Origin: Gordius sp. MW1
Taxonomy: Eukaryota; Nematomorpha; Gordioida; Gordea; Gordiidae
Direction: 5' to 3'
Assembly: GCA_964036665.1 (NCBI GenBank)
Contig: OZ038526.1
Coordinates: forward strand, 35,712,001 to 35,776,000
Length of the DNA stretch: 64,000 nt
Shown: one piece after another, positions 1 through 14,000 of the stretch
Layout of the letters: each line of letters opens with the position of its first letter
Position numbering within the stretch: the first letter of the stretch is position 1
The notes under the pieces: model-generated
Seen by the model: the letters and a program-made list of their open reading frames with translations, nothing else
What the model was told of the DNA's origin: nothing
Database searches by the model: none
Made by a program: the position numbers and the translations under genes

Positions 1-32
1 CCAAACAAACCTCAGCCCTTTTTACAAGACTA
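1..32. mobile_element. MITE-A right end (cut by window edge)
   Basis: CAAACAAACCTCAGCC followed by TTTTTACAAGACTA matches the right terminus of the MITE-A family (TTTTTACAACACTA). The rest lies left of the window. Confidence 0.65.
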
Positions 33-1008
33 ATTTTTCGCTTTAGAATGCCCCTTTTTCTTTAAAAAAATTGGGGTTTTTAAACTTGTTTTCAGTAATA
101 CTTCTAGACAGAAACTCTTTGATACTGAAGCAGGATTTTAGAAGGGAGGGGCACTTTTTAAAATGCGATATATATTTGTGATTTAATTGATTCACCAAAT
201 CGAATGTGGGAAATTAGTTAGAAAAATGTAGAATTTTATATAGGTTTATACGTAATCAAACTCTGATTCCATCAGTTTTTAGGCCAATTTACTGGTAATA
301 ACACTTTTAATTGTTTTATGGACTTAGTGTAGACGTATACATTTGGTGCTCGCTGCCCAATTTTAAATTAGAGGGCCTTAATTTTAAAAAATGGATAAAG
401 TTATTTAAACTACCTATTCTAATGTCCTTTATAAAAATGTTTGGTTTACAATGCTAATTTTGGATTTAAAAATCTTTCATTCAGCCATTGCTAAATTTTT
501 TTACGGGCCGTAACTAAAAATAAATTGGTAAACGATTATAAATATAAAATAATTAGTTAAACCAATCGAAAGTTTAGGCTTTTTACCAAATCCATGACCA
601 AGCATCATTCCATTATTTACGACAACTATAGACTTTTGTTGGAAAATTAGTCAAAGTTAAAGTTTTAAAATAACATTTGCGTACCAATTTGCCGTTTTTA
701 GCCCGATTTCAGGCGTATCGAGAGGTTTTTGATAAGGGAACGGGGTTCATGCTATCATGGATAAATAGGGCCCTCTAGATTAAAATGGTCTATATGATTA
801 TATAAATAACGAGTTGGACAGGACGGACGGATAACAAAAAACGAGCCCATAAATTGCATAGCAATTAATATCAGTTTAGTCAGAGCTAATTCCTTATTTA
901 TTCATTACTTTCGCCATTGTTAATTTATTGATTGGGACATATTAATAAATTGGTTAAATTATGCGATTAGTAAAAGAATATATTATTAATATAAGTGCCG
1001 TTTTGTAG

Positions 1009-4000
1009 GTGGAAGTTAAGCGTTTTATCGTACAATATTGGACGTCATCTTTGGGCAAGATGGTACTCGCTAAATTGAACCACCTTTCGCTGTGCCTCCT
1101 TTTCGAAAGTCAAAAACAGCAAAGTCTCCTAGCTAAAGCCGGAGCCGACCAAACCGGTTTCGAAACTACTCAGAGTCTCGACCCCGATACCATGGATGAA
1201 AGTAATTTAATCTTCTCTTCTACCTTATCAAGTATTTGGTCCCACAGTGGTGGGGTTTGTTTTGGATGAGTTTCTTTCAGCTTGATCATCGGATAAGTGC
1301 ACTATGTGTTGATTAATCTTGTATTTCCATGTCGAGAACTTTTACATATCGTTCGTTTATCAATGAAATGAATGGAAAAATTAGAACACATAAACAATAC
1401 AAGATCAAAAAGTTATGAATTAAAACATATGATTTTAATTTAAATGCATAAAAATACGTAGATGATGATAATTTAATAAAGGCATCTGATGTCAAACGTT
1501 CTATCTTCACATATTCACCTATATATGGCAGTTTTGCTAAATACGTTTAACGATGTAAATCTCTAATCATGGGCGCAGCTGGGATTGGATTTATAGGGGG
1601 GGGGCAATAATGATTGAGGGAGAGGCAAATCTATAATTTTTAGTAATTAGTCATGTAATTATATTAAATTTTGAAATATTTTGGCTTTAGAGCAGGGGCA
1701 GCCACTCCTCCCTGCCACCCCTGGTTACGCCCATGCTCTAATCCCTACCATTTCACTTTCTTTTAGCGTCCACCTCATCCGCTCCTCCCCAAACCACCAC
1801 CAGTAGTAGCAGTAGCACAACTATCAACACGACCCTGGCTTCGCTGTGCATCTCCCTTAACGAAGCCGTGATATCCCTGTTTAGCAGCTTGATGGAAGTT
1901 TGCGGCTCGTCTACCTTCAGCGGCAACAGCAACGCCACTGCCTCGGGCATTTTAAGGTCTAGTCGGAACACTATCGTAAATCGGAACCCGCTCTATGGCT
2001 CGAGCGCTTTGGACGGACCAGGGACCAATTCCGATTCGGCTCCGCTCTCTTCAATTATAGATTCCGCTGCTGGAGCAATCTCGCAAAACTTTAAGACCGT
2101 CCTTACGATGTACAAGCACGGAACTATCGAAACGCGGTAAGGGATTCGCTGGACAGCTTAGCTAGCTGAATTTAGTGTTGTAAAAACGACCGCTGGGTTT
2201 TGTTTGGTCGACGGCCTTTGGTTTTACTAAGGCTAATGGCTTTTGGTCTGTTTATGTTTAGTCGGCTAGAACCAAAGATCGACTAAAAAAGACCTAGCCC
2301 TTTTTAAAACACTACCTTCAAATCATTTAGATAGCTGGAAAAAGAGATCGCGATATTAGTTCCAAATATTGATTACATTAACTTTTGTAGTGTTAGGCTT
2401 GTATGTGAGTGACTATCATAATAATTGGATTAAATATCAGTATATTTTTTCATATGTAGAACTTCAGTTCTAATTTATTAAATCAAAAATTTAAGCGCGC
2501 CATACGTTAATTTACCATTCAATCGCCGCGCTTTAGGTCTCGATGCGTCCCCTATTTTCTCCAATTTCTCCGGCAAATGTGCAGGACCCTGTTGAACGAC
2601 AAGAAATCCCCGAACTTATTGGCGTTGCGAAAATTCGTGGCCTCCAAAACGTTTGCTTACTTCTTTCTCGCCCTCAAATTTATGATAAACGGCGGAGGGG
2701 ATAAGCCTTGGGCCAGTTCTCAAGGCACACGGAGTAAGTTTCATTGAATTTCTTTAAATTTTTTTTGCAAAAAACATTTTAGTATTTTTATTGTAAACGA
2801 TTTAGAAATTTAATTTTTGTCATATTATATGTGAATACATGAATATTATAACTTTTATTGATGTACATTATAGGGATTTTACTATTGCTACAATTGTATA
2901 TTTTAATATTGTAAACCAAGAGCCGACGTGGTAAAAATCATATGAATGTTTTTTCCGTTTTTTTATGTCCTTCCCCCCCCCCCCCCCTCCCGGCTAATTA
3001 GTTCCTAATAAGTAAATTGTATTATTATTTTGGGCTTATCATATCAGTAATTATCATCATATGCTACCATTTATTCCTCATTTTTAAGATTACTCAATTA
3101 TACAAGCTATAAATATTCTATGCTTTATTATCATCACATACATCATATATTATCTCGTTACAATCGTTGTATCCTATTCCTTTCCATATGGGTTTTTTGG
3201 TAGACTAACGGCCTATTCTGGTCTGTTTTTCAAATTTCGACTACGCCTAGTGGTCGTCTAAGAAAAATAGACCAACAAGACTTCGACCAAACAAAACCCA
3301 GCCGTTTATACAACACTAGTGACGACACCGCGTCCAGTTTTCATAAACAACAAGTAACTCTATTTTTTCTTTAATACCCGCGACGCAGTTAAATCGGAGG
3401 ATAAAGCGGGTCCCAACAAATCGTACGACATTTACGAAGAGGTCTTCCTAGATTTTTGGGTTTTCATAACCAATCCCGACATCATATTCGACGCCCCATC
3501 CTCTGGTAGTAGCAGTTCTAGCAACCCGAACCCGCTCTTGGGTCCGCCTTTCGGAACTGCGGACCAACAAAAGCAGCAACTTGAAGCGATTCATTACGCT
3601 CGCTACATATACGGATACAGCGTTAAGCTGTTGAACGACCTCCTAGGCCCTCATACCACTGCTAACGATGTGAGTTTTAATACTTTAAGCGCTTTCATTT
3701 GGGTTGGCATTAATTGCTATGCAATTTATGGGTTCGTTTTTGGTTGTCCATCCTGTCCTGTCCGTCTTGTAATTTTTTAATAATTGCTGTGGACACTTGT
3801 ACGGGGTTTATAATGGCTGTGGACTTATATGCTTCTGTAAAAGACTTTATTTTGCTTTCGCATATATTTATATAGGAGTTTGGAGACGTTATGGGTCTAA
3901 AGAATCAGCATTTATATATATTTTGTGGCCTTGTGTTAGTTGACATCGTTTTACTGGGGTTTTGGCAAAGTATATGAAAATTTATATAAAATTAACCAAT

Positions 4001-5064
4001 TTAGCGGTTGTAAAAGGTGGAAGAATCATTAGGATTCATATTATAATCTTTTTGAGTGTTTTTAAAAGGTTAAGGGGGGGGGGGTCGAAGGCGAGTTGAT
4101 TTATGATTTGTTGATATAGGTTTAAAAAAATTTCCATACCACTAAATCTAGGGTTAAATTTAATGAAATGTTCGGGCTATTGATCTAATACAAAAATTAA
4201 AATCTTCCATTAGGTTTCATTATACCGTATAACTTTTATATTACATTTTTTGTTCTTTTTGAATGTTCAGTTAAATTGGGCTTTTGATAAGAAAACGATT
4301 GAAATATTATTAAATAATTTTCTGCGTTATTAAATAAGAATTTACCTATTAGTCCAGCGCGATTGTACTGAACGCTTGTCGAAGAAATAAAGGAATTTAT
4401 ATTAATTAACCCATAAATTCTTGGGCGTAGTTAGACTTGGAGAGGGGGGAGCAATAATGATTTAGGGAGAGGCAAAATGATAATTCTTTGAAATTTTCGT
4501 CATAATTATTTCTAAGTTTAAAGAATTAATGGATCTAGAGGGGAGGGGCATCCGCCCCTCCTTGTTACCCCCTGGCTACGCCCATGCATAAATTGCATCG
4601 CAATTATGAATTCTCCAAAATTCTCTACCATCCTATAAATCGTAACTATTTCGACGCATAAGCTTTCTATTAAATTTGTTAAGGTTTTCGAGCCATCAGA
4701 ATCTCGAGATCCCAAAAAACCCAACAACGCTATGGATTCTGACGCTCAAGCACGAACTCAAGCTATTCTCCCTCGATTTGAACCCTTTGTCGTTGAAACG
4801 CTCTCCTCCGTTATCATTAACATAGTAGAGGGACAAGCGGTCATCAAAAGCCGTTCATCCACAACGATACCCCTACTTAAAACAACTAGAGCGTCGTCTT
4901 CTCAACCTACGGATGCCACTTCTGCCGGCGAAATTTCTAATGCCGATCCAACGCTGCTCCCTAGCGGCGCGGCGCTTGACGCTCCGACGCCCGATTCAAA
5001 TCTTACCGCTGCAGCTGAAGATCGCAGCGCCGTTACTCCGGCGTCAGAGGCTCCACCGGTTCAG
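1009..5064 (+). CDS. HUWE1: HUWE1 exons 1-5 of the window (helical repeat region before UBA)
   Basis: Exons 1009-1249, 1767-2136, 2537-2733, 3389-3669 and about 4684-5064 encode the armadillo-like helical region just N-terminal of the UBA domain. Recognisable blocks: [15 protein letters not shown] (exon 1), [16 protein letters not shown] (exon 3), [15 protein letters not shown] (exon 4) and [19 protein letters not shown] (exon 5), each with a counterpart in the same order in human HUWE1. Ser- and Thr-rich linkers differ freely. Phases 0/1, 1/2, 2/1, 1/0 and 0/0 join without conflict. The exon 5 acceptor is uncertain: AG at 4682-4683 and AG at 4661-4662 both keep phase. Confidence 0.88.
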
Positions 5065-8000
5065 GTAGGGATTACTCGCGGCCAGCTATATAAAATATCT
5101 TGTGTTTTTTAGTCGTCACTCTTATAATTAAGCTCGGATGTTTTGTTAGTAATTTGTTTTTTAATAAATTATGTTCAAAATTTGGTGTAAAAATATTTTA
5201 GGCGGGTTTATCAATCAATGAAAAAGAGTTTTGGGTTTTTTTGCAAATTGATTATACGAATAGAAATGATAGATTGTGCTGGATTTAATAACAGTTGGCC
5301 AATCTATAAGCTTTTTTCACGCTTATCATAGCCGATATAAAAAAGTGGCTTAGATCTCTTAGCGTTTAATGTCACTATTTTGATAAGTGGACATTAGTTA
5401 TTTTCAACTCATGTGAGCTAATCTTATAACGTAAAGAACCTTTTGAAATTTGATGTTTCACACCAGTCGAATTCATTCAAAAAATACACGCGCGCTAAAC
5501 TATAATTTCTCATTTTAACCCCTTCCCATTCCTCTAGGCTTTGCTTTCCGACCAGGAGCCCGGCCCTGAGATTGGGTCCGACTATACGACGCTCTCGCCC
5601 GAAACCGGACTTATTAGCGCGCTCGTAGACATGGGCTTTCCGCGCGAGCGCGTGCTAGAAGCGGTGCAACACAGCTCGACGCTCGAGCAGGCTACCGAAT
5701 ATTTGCTTTCCATGGCAGCGGTTGCGGCCGAAGAGGAAGAAGCTGACGCGCTCGATGCAATTTATCGAAGTCCGAACGACGACGCTGCTGCAACGCTCGA
5801 CGCTAACGCTCTACCCGCATTAGCGACGCTCACGGCGCTAGCGTCACCTGCCAGCGAGCTCGCGGAGCCCTCTGATACCACCACCAATACTATGGTGGTC
5901 GAAGAGGCCCGCATGATGCGAGATATTTTCCAATCGCTAGAACAAACTCAGGTCCTTGGAAATTTTGAAATTGGCATTGATATAGGATGTTGCGAATTTA
6001 AATGGGGAATTTATCAGAATTGGCATAAAGCTAAAAAAAGCTACATAATTACTATACGAAATATCCGATTAAACAATGATTTTAAATAAAAAAGCTAGGA
6101 AACCAATTATTAACTACCGTCGTTCATGATAAAACTTGTCGATACTGGCAATAATCTGCCACATGGTGTTGTAAGAACGGCTTAGTTTTGTTTACCAAGG
6201 TTTTTTGGTCTGTTTTCTCAAGGCTTAGTCAAAATTTGAAAAACATACCAGAAGCGACCATTACTCTTAGTAAGATCAAAGGTCTACCAAGCAAAACTCA
6301 GCCATTTCTACAACACTACTGCCACAAAATGCTATTTTATCTTTTAAATCAACCTTTACCAATGCTAAATGGCGTGAATTCGAAATGTCGTAAGGCAAAA
6401 CTTGATTGAAATTAGTATGCATCCCTAAAATTGAGTGCAAGATTCGTTTGATGCTACATTTTGAGCTAAACCGTTAAAGGGGCCTTAGCTATATTCTAAA
6501 ATTTTTGTATAATAATTCATTTACGGTTTGAGCAGGAGGCTTTGCAAAGAGCTTCTGACATGGCATCCGCCTTTCAACAGACGCATTTGTCCTCTTCAAG
6601 CGCCACCGCTCCTTCGCCTCAATCGTTTAGCGTCATCGCACCGGCGTCAACTACCAGCTTCCTTCCCGACGCTCATCCCAACTTCCCCAGCTTCACCTTC
6701 GACGACGCTCCTGACTCGGTGGCGTCGACGATTCAAGAGCGTCACGGCGCCGCTGCCCCGCCCACGTTTACTCGCTTGGAACGGGATTTATTTAGCGACT
6801 CAGACCCGAGATTCATTCCCGAAACGGATGCCGAAGGAATTGTTTTCGAAAATTCCTTGCAAACCCTGTTGGAACCCTTTTTGCCACGCTTTTTGCAATT
6901 TCTCGAAATGGCCCCCGGATCTGTTCCCCTGCTATCAAACCTCTTCTCGGCGCTGGCTAAATACAACGGACCCCAATGGCTACAAACATCCCTGACGTCC
7001 ATCCTCACAATGGTTAGTCTTTCCCTGGCTTTTTTTTATATGGGGTTAGCCTTAAAAAGGTTTCAATGGGGCACCATTCCCTGTCAAATTGATCCTAAAA
7101 ACGCTTTTTTAGGTCGATCCCCCCCCCCCCCCCCTTAGATTTTTATAAAATTTGGTGAAAAAAATTTGGTGAAAAATAGAAACTATTCATATTATGAAAT
7201 TCTGAAAGTTTTAGCTCCTTTAAACCACTACTTTTCGAGTTGTGGGAGCTCAAAGGCCAAAAATCGTTCTTTTAGGACATCGGGTCGTGACGCTAAGTTC
7301 GATATATTTTTTAAAAATTATTCACTCCCTAGTCATAGAATATTGTTGCAGTGAGTAAGACATTGTTCTATAGAAAAAAAATAAATTTTCTTTGGTCGAT
7401 TGGTCATCGGATAATGGCGAAAATGTCATTTCCACCGTTGACAAATGACATTAGTGGTCACATATCGATGAAACCGAGCCTGAGATGTGTGGCGAAGATG
7501 CAAATCTGCTGTGAATCGCGAGTTAAGACTCGGTTATGTTACATGGCACACGATGTTTTTTGCTGCGATGCATTATCCTTTTTTATAAGAGAAGCCTTAA
7601 TAATTAAATTAAAAGTTCATTGGGCAAGAAGAGTCTTACCTTTTTTTAGGCTTTAACTTATTATGTAAATTATATCTAATTTGATTAGCTTTAAAAAATG
7701 ACGGTACAAATACACTGTTTATAAAGGAAAAAACCTTTCATTGCTACTAACTCTATCGGACCCAAGCCCAACCAATAATTTTTAAAAATTAACCTGGACC
7801 TTACTTTCTATGATGATAAAACTTCTTAGATTTTTTAATTAAACTGCCTTCGGTTTTTAAGAGCCATAAAATAATAAATTAAAGTCTTTAATCTTTTTGT
7901 AGACTGAACCTGCCAATCTTAATGGAATATTTTTTGTGTTTATTAATCGATTTTTAAAAAATGATATTATTGTAATCCGCGATGTTAATACATGCTTAAT

Positions 8001-11000
8001 GATGTACGTATGTTATTAAAGGTGGACGAGTCGTTAAAGAAGTTTACCGTTGACACTAAATTCGAACGCGAGTCTAAAGAATTGAAGGTCAACCAGCGCC
8101 TCAGGACTTCAACTCTCTTTCAACTCTGCTCTTTCGTTTTTGAGGTAGGACATCTTAGTTTTAGCTCATTTCGAGATCGGATTCCATGAACATTTCTTTT
8201 CAATCCCGATCAAATTTTTCTGCTCGAACCCGCCCCGGTCCTATTTTTAGACGAAATTGTCGGCTCGGGCCCTCCCGAACCATTCTAAGTTTTCGCCTGG
8301 TTTGGATAAGAATTACGATTAATAAATATTATACAATCAAAAAGTGACAGAGTTAAGCACCAAAACAAAATAATACACCCTATCAAAAATCTTATTAAGC
8401 CCGATGCCCGAATCTTTTTTTATAATGCCCGAGTTTTTCTGGTCTCTGATCCTGATATCAACGTTTTTTTTGTATTACCCCTTTTTGTAAAGTGTCTATC
8501 TGCGTGTGCCTTTTGCAGCTCCCTGACAACGTTAATACCTTTAAAAGCTAATTATTGGCCATGCAATTTATGGGCTCGCTTTTGGTTGTCCGTCCGCTTG
8601 TTCAACTTGTAATTTTTTAATAAACCGTGGAAACCTATACGGGTTTTTAATGTCGGTGGACTTATGCTTCTATACATCGCTGATTGGCTTTACTTTTTTC
8701 GCCCTCGCCCGAGCCCAATTCCATAATCGTTATCGTGCTCGACTGATTACGACTACCTTTATTAATGTATTTCTTTGGGTAACTTTTTGAATGAAACACT
8801 CCCCCATAGGAATTCAACGAATCCAATTTGGCCCTGTTCGACACTACGCGTTTGTGCGCCCTGCTCACTTCCTTCCTAAAATCCTGGCTCTCAACCAATT
8901 CCCCCGCCACCATTACGAAGGAAGAATCCAACCAAAACCAGTCTTCTCCTCCGGAATGGCTCTTGCCTTGCCTACTCCTCCTCGATCAATCGGCTAAGGT
9001 AGCGGGCCGGGCCGGCTGGACCTCTTTCCTCAGCACTTTGAGTCCGCCCGTCAAAAGGAGTTGGAAGTGGCACGACAATTACACGGGCAAATGGGGACCC
9101 TACTCGGCCGCCGTAAACGAAACCGTGGATAAGGCCTTCGCCGAAAACCGGGTTAGCGCCAGATTCGCTACTGGGCCGCGCCGATATCGCATAGATTTTT
9201 GGCCCATGACCCAAACTAACGAAGAAACCCGCAATCGAAGACCCGTCAAGTTGGAGCTCAATTTTGGGAGCGCCTCGCAACAGCAGCAGCAAAGTATGTG
9301 TAAGAGCGTTTTGATCAGAATTTTGAGTATAACTTTACGAATTCAAAACGACAATTTGCTTAGGAAAATTGAAATATTGTGAGAATCGAAATTAATATGG
9401 AGCTATTTGTGATTTCCTTGATCTATTATTTATCTCCACCAATGTATTCTAAAAACACAGCTAATTTGGTCATTTTAAATTTTTTATGTCGGCGCGGAAC
9501 GTTTTAAAATTATTTTAGTCCGTCGGCTTATTCCTTTTCTCAATACATATCGCGATCGTACCATCTCTAACCCTAATATATCATGGATTTGCGTTCTAAA
9601 GTTTAGACTATACCAAACAAGTTTTTTTGTCGGTGAATTCCAATATTTTTTAAAAAGATTATGATGATGTAAATAATTTTTAATAAAACCCTTTTTGACT
9701 CAAGCTCGACCAATTGCGCCAAAAGATCGAGCATCTACGTCATCCGCTCCAGCCGGATCCGATAAAAATTTTAAGGAGTCAAGTCCTTCTTCCTCCATGG
9801 ATGTGGAGCAAAACGGAGCTGTTAAAAAGGTTGCGGGCCCTGAAAAAGGTGAAGAAATTTTGAATGTAACCGAATCGGGTCTACCATTGTACCCGACCCA
9901 GTGTCAAGGACTGCCCAGACCCGTCGTCAACGATATACTGAGGTAACTAACTCTTTCACTAATCATTTTTTAAGCATTATCTCTGTTGTCATACCTATTT
10001 ATACTTGTAAAAACGCATGCGTTTTATTTGGTCGACCTTTGGTTAGTCGACCAAACATAAACAAATTAGAGGTTTTTGGTCTGTTTTTCTTAGTCGCTCT
10101 TCTGGCTTAGTCGGTAAAATGAAAGGCGACCAAACAAAATCCAGCCGTTTTTACAACACTAATTTATAAATCTATAAGCACTTCATAAATTGTAGTATAA
10201 CTAGGTTACGCTTTTGATATAAACCTTAATACAATAAAATTACTAATATACTAGGAGAACATTTTTCACTTTGATTCCTTCATTTAAGTTATGTTTGGGG
10301 GAGGAGTGCTAAAATAGGAAAATATAAAGTCCCTCTTAGATTTTACTCTTCTATAATTATATGAACGCAGTGTTATCTTGATCTCAAAAAGTTATGATTT
10401 TTTTTGCCCTTGTTCCAATAACCTCTGAAATTTCGAGCTGTTGTCAATTCTAGGAACTTTTATTGAATGCCACATATGTTATCAAGAGATTTATTTCCTC
10501 CAAATTAAAAATGATAAATATGAGATGAGATGTTTATTAAATTGATAATACTTTCGTTTCACAAGCATCGTAACCTCTCTCCTCTCCCAGTCGGGCCCCG
10601 TTAGTCCCGAAATCTTGGAAGCCTTACTACTGCTCTGCGTCCGTTTCACGCGAGATCGTTTCGCTTGCTCCCATTTTCTCGACCTCAATGGTCCCGTCCT
10701 AGCACTTCAATGCGCCACCACCTCTTGTTCCTATTACAAAGGAACAACCGATTTTAAGGGAGAAAATGGTATATATACTAGCTGAAAAGTATTTGTTTAA
10801 TATAATGTATGTTTTATTAGTTGAATTTGAACGTTCATGATCAATTGTCTGTGGTTTTAACGTTTTTTTACTCTCACTAAAAAATAAATAATCACCCTAA
10901 CTGGTTGACTTCATAGTTTGTATGTAATCAAAAATTTTTAATCCGTTTATATAAATGTCATTGTATAAAATCGGTGGATTTGGATTGATAGCGTAGGTAG

Positions 11001-14000
11001 AGGGAAATGGAACGCAATATTTCCGACACTTATGGTCCATCTTCAGGGGGAAAAAAAGGAGAAGATGTAGTCTCAAAAAATAAAAATGAAGTAAAGTGAT
11101 TATAACAACGATGATCACCTACGCTATCAATCCAAATCCACCGATTTTATACAATGACATTCATAGTTTGTATTTGGATTTAGAAGGCTTCTTTTTTGAT
11201 ATAGAAGTCTTTGTTAAATAGATGTTAAAAAGTCACCAATTAGTTTTAAGGCATGTTCATCATTTTTGCAATTGTGAATGCCTTAGATTCGCAAAAAGGT
11301 TTGGCTTATAAAGTACACACAGAATCGATATTGATACTGTCCCGTGAAATCAGGATGCTAATTACCATGGTTTTCCGTCATTTATTCGAAGACGAATCCA
11401 CCATTAAATTGGCCATGGAAAAGGTTGGAACTTAAAGCTTAAATTTGTTTTTAAATATATATTTTTATGAAATATAGATTGTTTTGATCAAATGTCGTCT
11501 ATGTGTTGTAACATGTAGCCAGGGGGTGGCAGGGAGGGGCGGCTGCCCTCCCCTTAATTCAATAATTCTTTAAAAATTTAATATAATTATAGCTAAATCC
11601 CTAAATCAATTGCCCCCCTTCTCTAATTCCAATCCTGGCTACGCCCATGAATTTAGTCACTAATCTCACGTTAAAAAAGAATTTATATGCGTTGAAAATT
11701 GTATAGAAACTTATAAGCGTGGAATTTTCAGAAAACTAGTGGAATGTGTAATTTTGAGAAAAAAACGATATTTAGGTTTAAGAAAAATTGTTTCTGTTAG
11801 AGCTACAAAAATAAGTTTCAAGCAGTTTCTCTATTCTTTGCGCTTTGTACTATTATTTTGTCTTTAATTTAACAGCTGTAATAATAACGACGACCATAAG
11901 TTTATACATTGCTTTATATTTTTAAAATTTTAATTAATATCGAATTAATTGTGTAGGCAAAGCAAATTTTTGCCTAAAATAAACGACACAAAATATATGA
12001 TAGGTCATCCAAGGATCATTCTCGCACCTAGCTATCCCCAGGCAACTCGAAACCAGTAATCACCAGGTGTCGGCGATGTCTCCACGCGAATTTCATTCCC
12101 TAATCCGAGTTTTGGGCCCAGCACTTTGGCGAGATTCTAGCGTCTTCTATCGCATAGCTACCGAATATTTCATTTTAACGCCCACTCCAACGGCTCAAGC
12201 GAAAAATGGTAACTTAAAGCAGTTTTAGACCCGAAAAGTTTAGGCGTAGAAAGTGGTTAATATTTTTTCTCTTCTGGGTTTTTTGGGTTTCACCGATGAC
12301 AATTTGTGTTGTGAAAGTGTTGTAAAAACGGCTGGGTTTTATTTGGTCGACCTTTCGTTTTAGTCAGTTAAACATAAACAAACCAAAGATTTTTTGGTCT
12401 GATCTTTTTAGTCGACCCCTAGGCTTAGCCGAAATTTGCAAAAGCAGACCGGAGACGACCGTTAGTCCTAGTAAAACCAAAGGGTGACCAAACAAAACAC
12501 AGCCGTTTTACAACACTAAGACCTGTATATGATTTCGTTTTAGACTATTAAAATAATATTGATGTTTGTAACCCCTTAAACATCTTATAGGCTCTCTCTG
12601 ATGTTTATCATTTTGTTACAGGAAAAATTTATTTCGTCCATTTTTTAAGGAAGGACTAGTGTTAAATTACGCCTTTTGGTGTTTCGGATTTCAAACTATC
12701 TTCGGGTAACTGTAACTATTTCTAAGATCTAGGAATCAAATATCATCATCTTTAAACATTCATCTCAACTAGCATAAAGTATAACATATGGTCGATCGTT
12801 TTATAAAAATGGAGAGGCCTGCACGGGTGACCCGAGACTCGAAATCCGACTCGAGCCCGAGGGTAGGGTTCGGGTTAAAAGTTTTAAAACGCTTTCGGGT
12901 CGAGTTCGGGTTAAAAATTTAAAACACTTTTGGGTCGGGTCCGGGTTCAAAAAAGTGTCTTTGCAGAACTCTACTCTCAATTTTAAATTCATCGTTTCGA
13001 ACGTAACCAATCCCCGTAAATTATATTAAATTCAGAATATCCAGAGCTGACCGTCAATTCACCACAGCTGATAAAGTTGTCGCCGAAATATGCGGCAACC
13101 GCAGCCGCAGAACATGGGCCCGGCAAAGGAGAGAAAAAGCGGGCCACTTCCATCCTCTACTACCTTTTGCACAAGCTCAAAGTGAATTTTCAATTGCGAC
13201 ATCACGACGCCCCTGCCACCCAAAATTATGGTATTAGCGCATAAAGTCTTCCAAACTATAATATTCCCCCTAATTTGTTTGCCTTTTTTGTGTAGTGTGA
13301 TGTGTGGTCGAATCTGTTATATGATAATATGTCCGATTTGCAAGATATCTCGTAAATTAAATTCTTAATCTGGTCATATAATAATAAAATTAATACAGTA
13401 ACCAACACAGTTACAAATTTTAAAAAATTTATGTAGGTAAATTTATTTTGATGTTAGGATTTTCGATTTATAACATAAAACTGGCCATATAATATTAGGA
13501 AGTCATAATTTAAAAGAGCTGACACGGTTTAACTATGAACCATAGCTGATTTTTCACCTATAACTATCTATTATGATTCTCGGAATTTTTTTTTCATTTT
13601 AAATGCATGATTTGTAATTATTTTTATGTGTTTGTATGATATTTTTACCATATTTTTTTTAATTTCTAATACACGATTTTTAATTTTTATGCGTTTGTAT
13701 GGTATTTTATTTTTAATTTTCACAGCCTTGGCCTCTCGCTTGATAGCCGAAGAACAGCAAGTTTCTGCACGAGATAAATTCGCCTACTATAAAGCTCAGT
13801 CCAACGTTCTGTTACTACTAGCAGAATTGTGCTATTCTTATCCTTACGTTTCGCCCTATCTCATTGAATTCGTTTACGAACAATCGCCCCCTCAAATGAT
13901 CAAATCCTTACCACCTAATGTATTTTTTTTATAATTTTTTTGTTATAAAAAATAAGACATTGCGAAAAAGTTTTATGTTTTTTCGCCCTAATTTCTTCCA

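Noticed and set aside
8972-9292. Minus-strand 106-codon frame opposite the WWE exon
   Set aside because: The plus frame encodes a clear WWE domain; the minus frame has no recognisable content.
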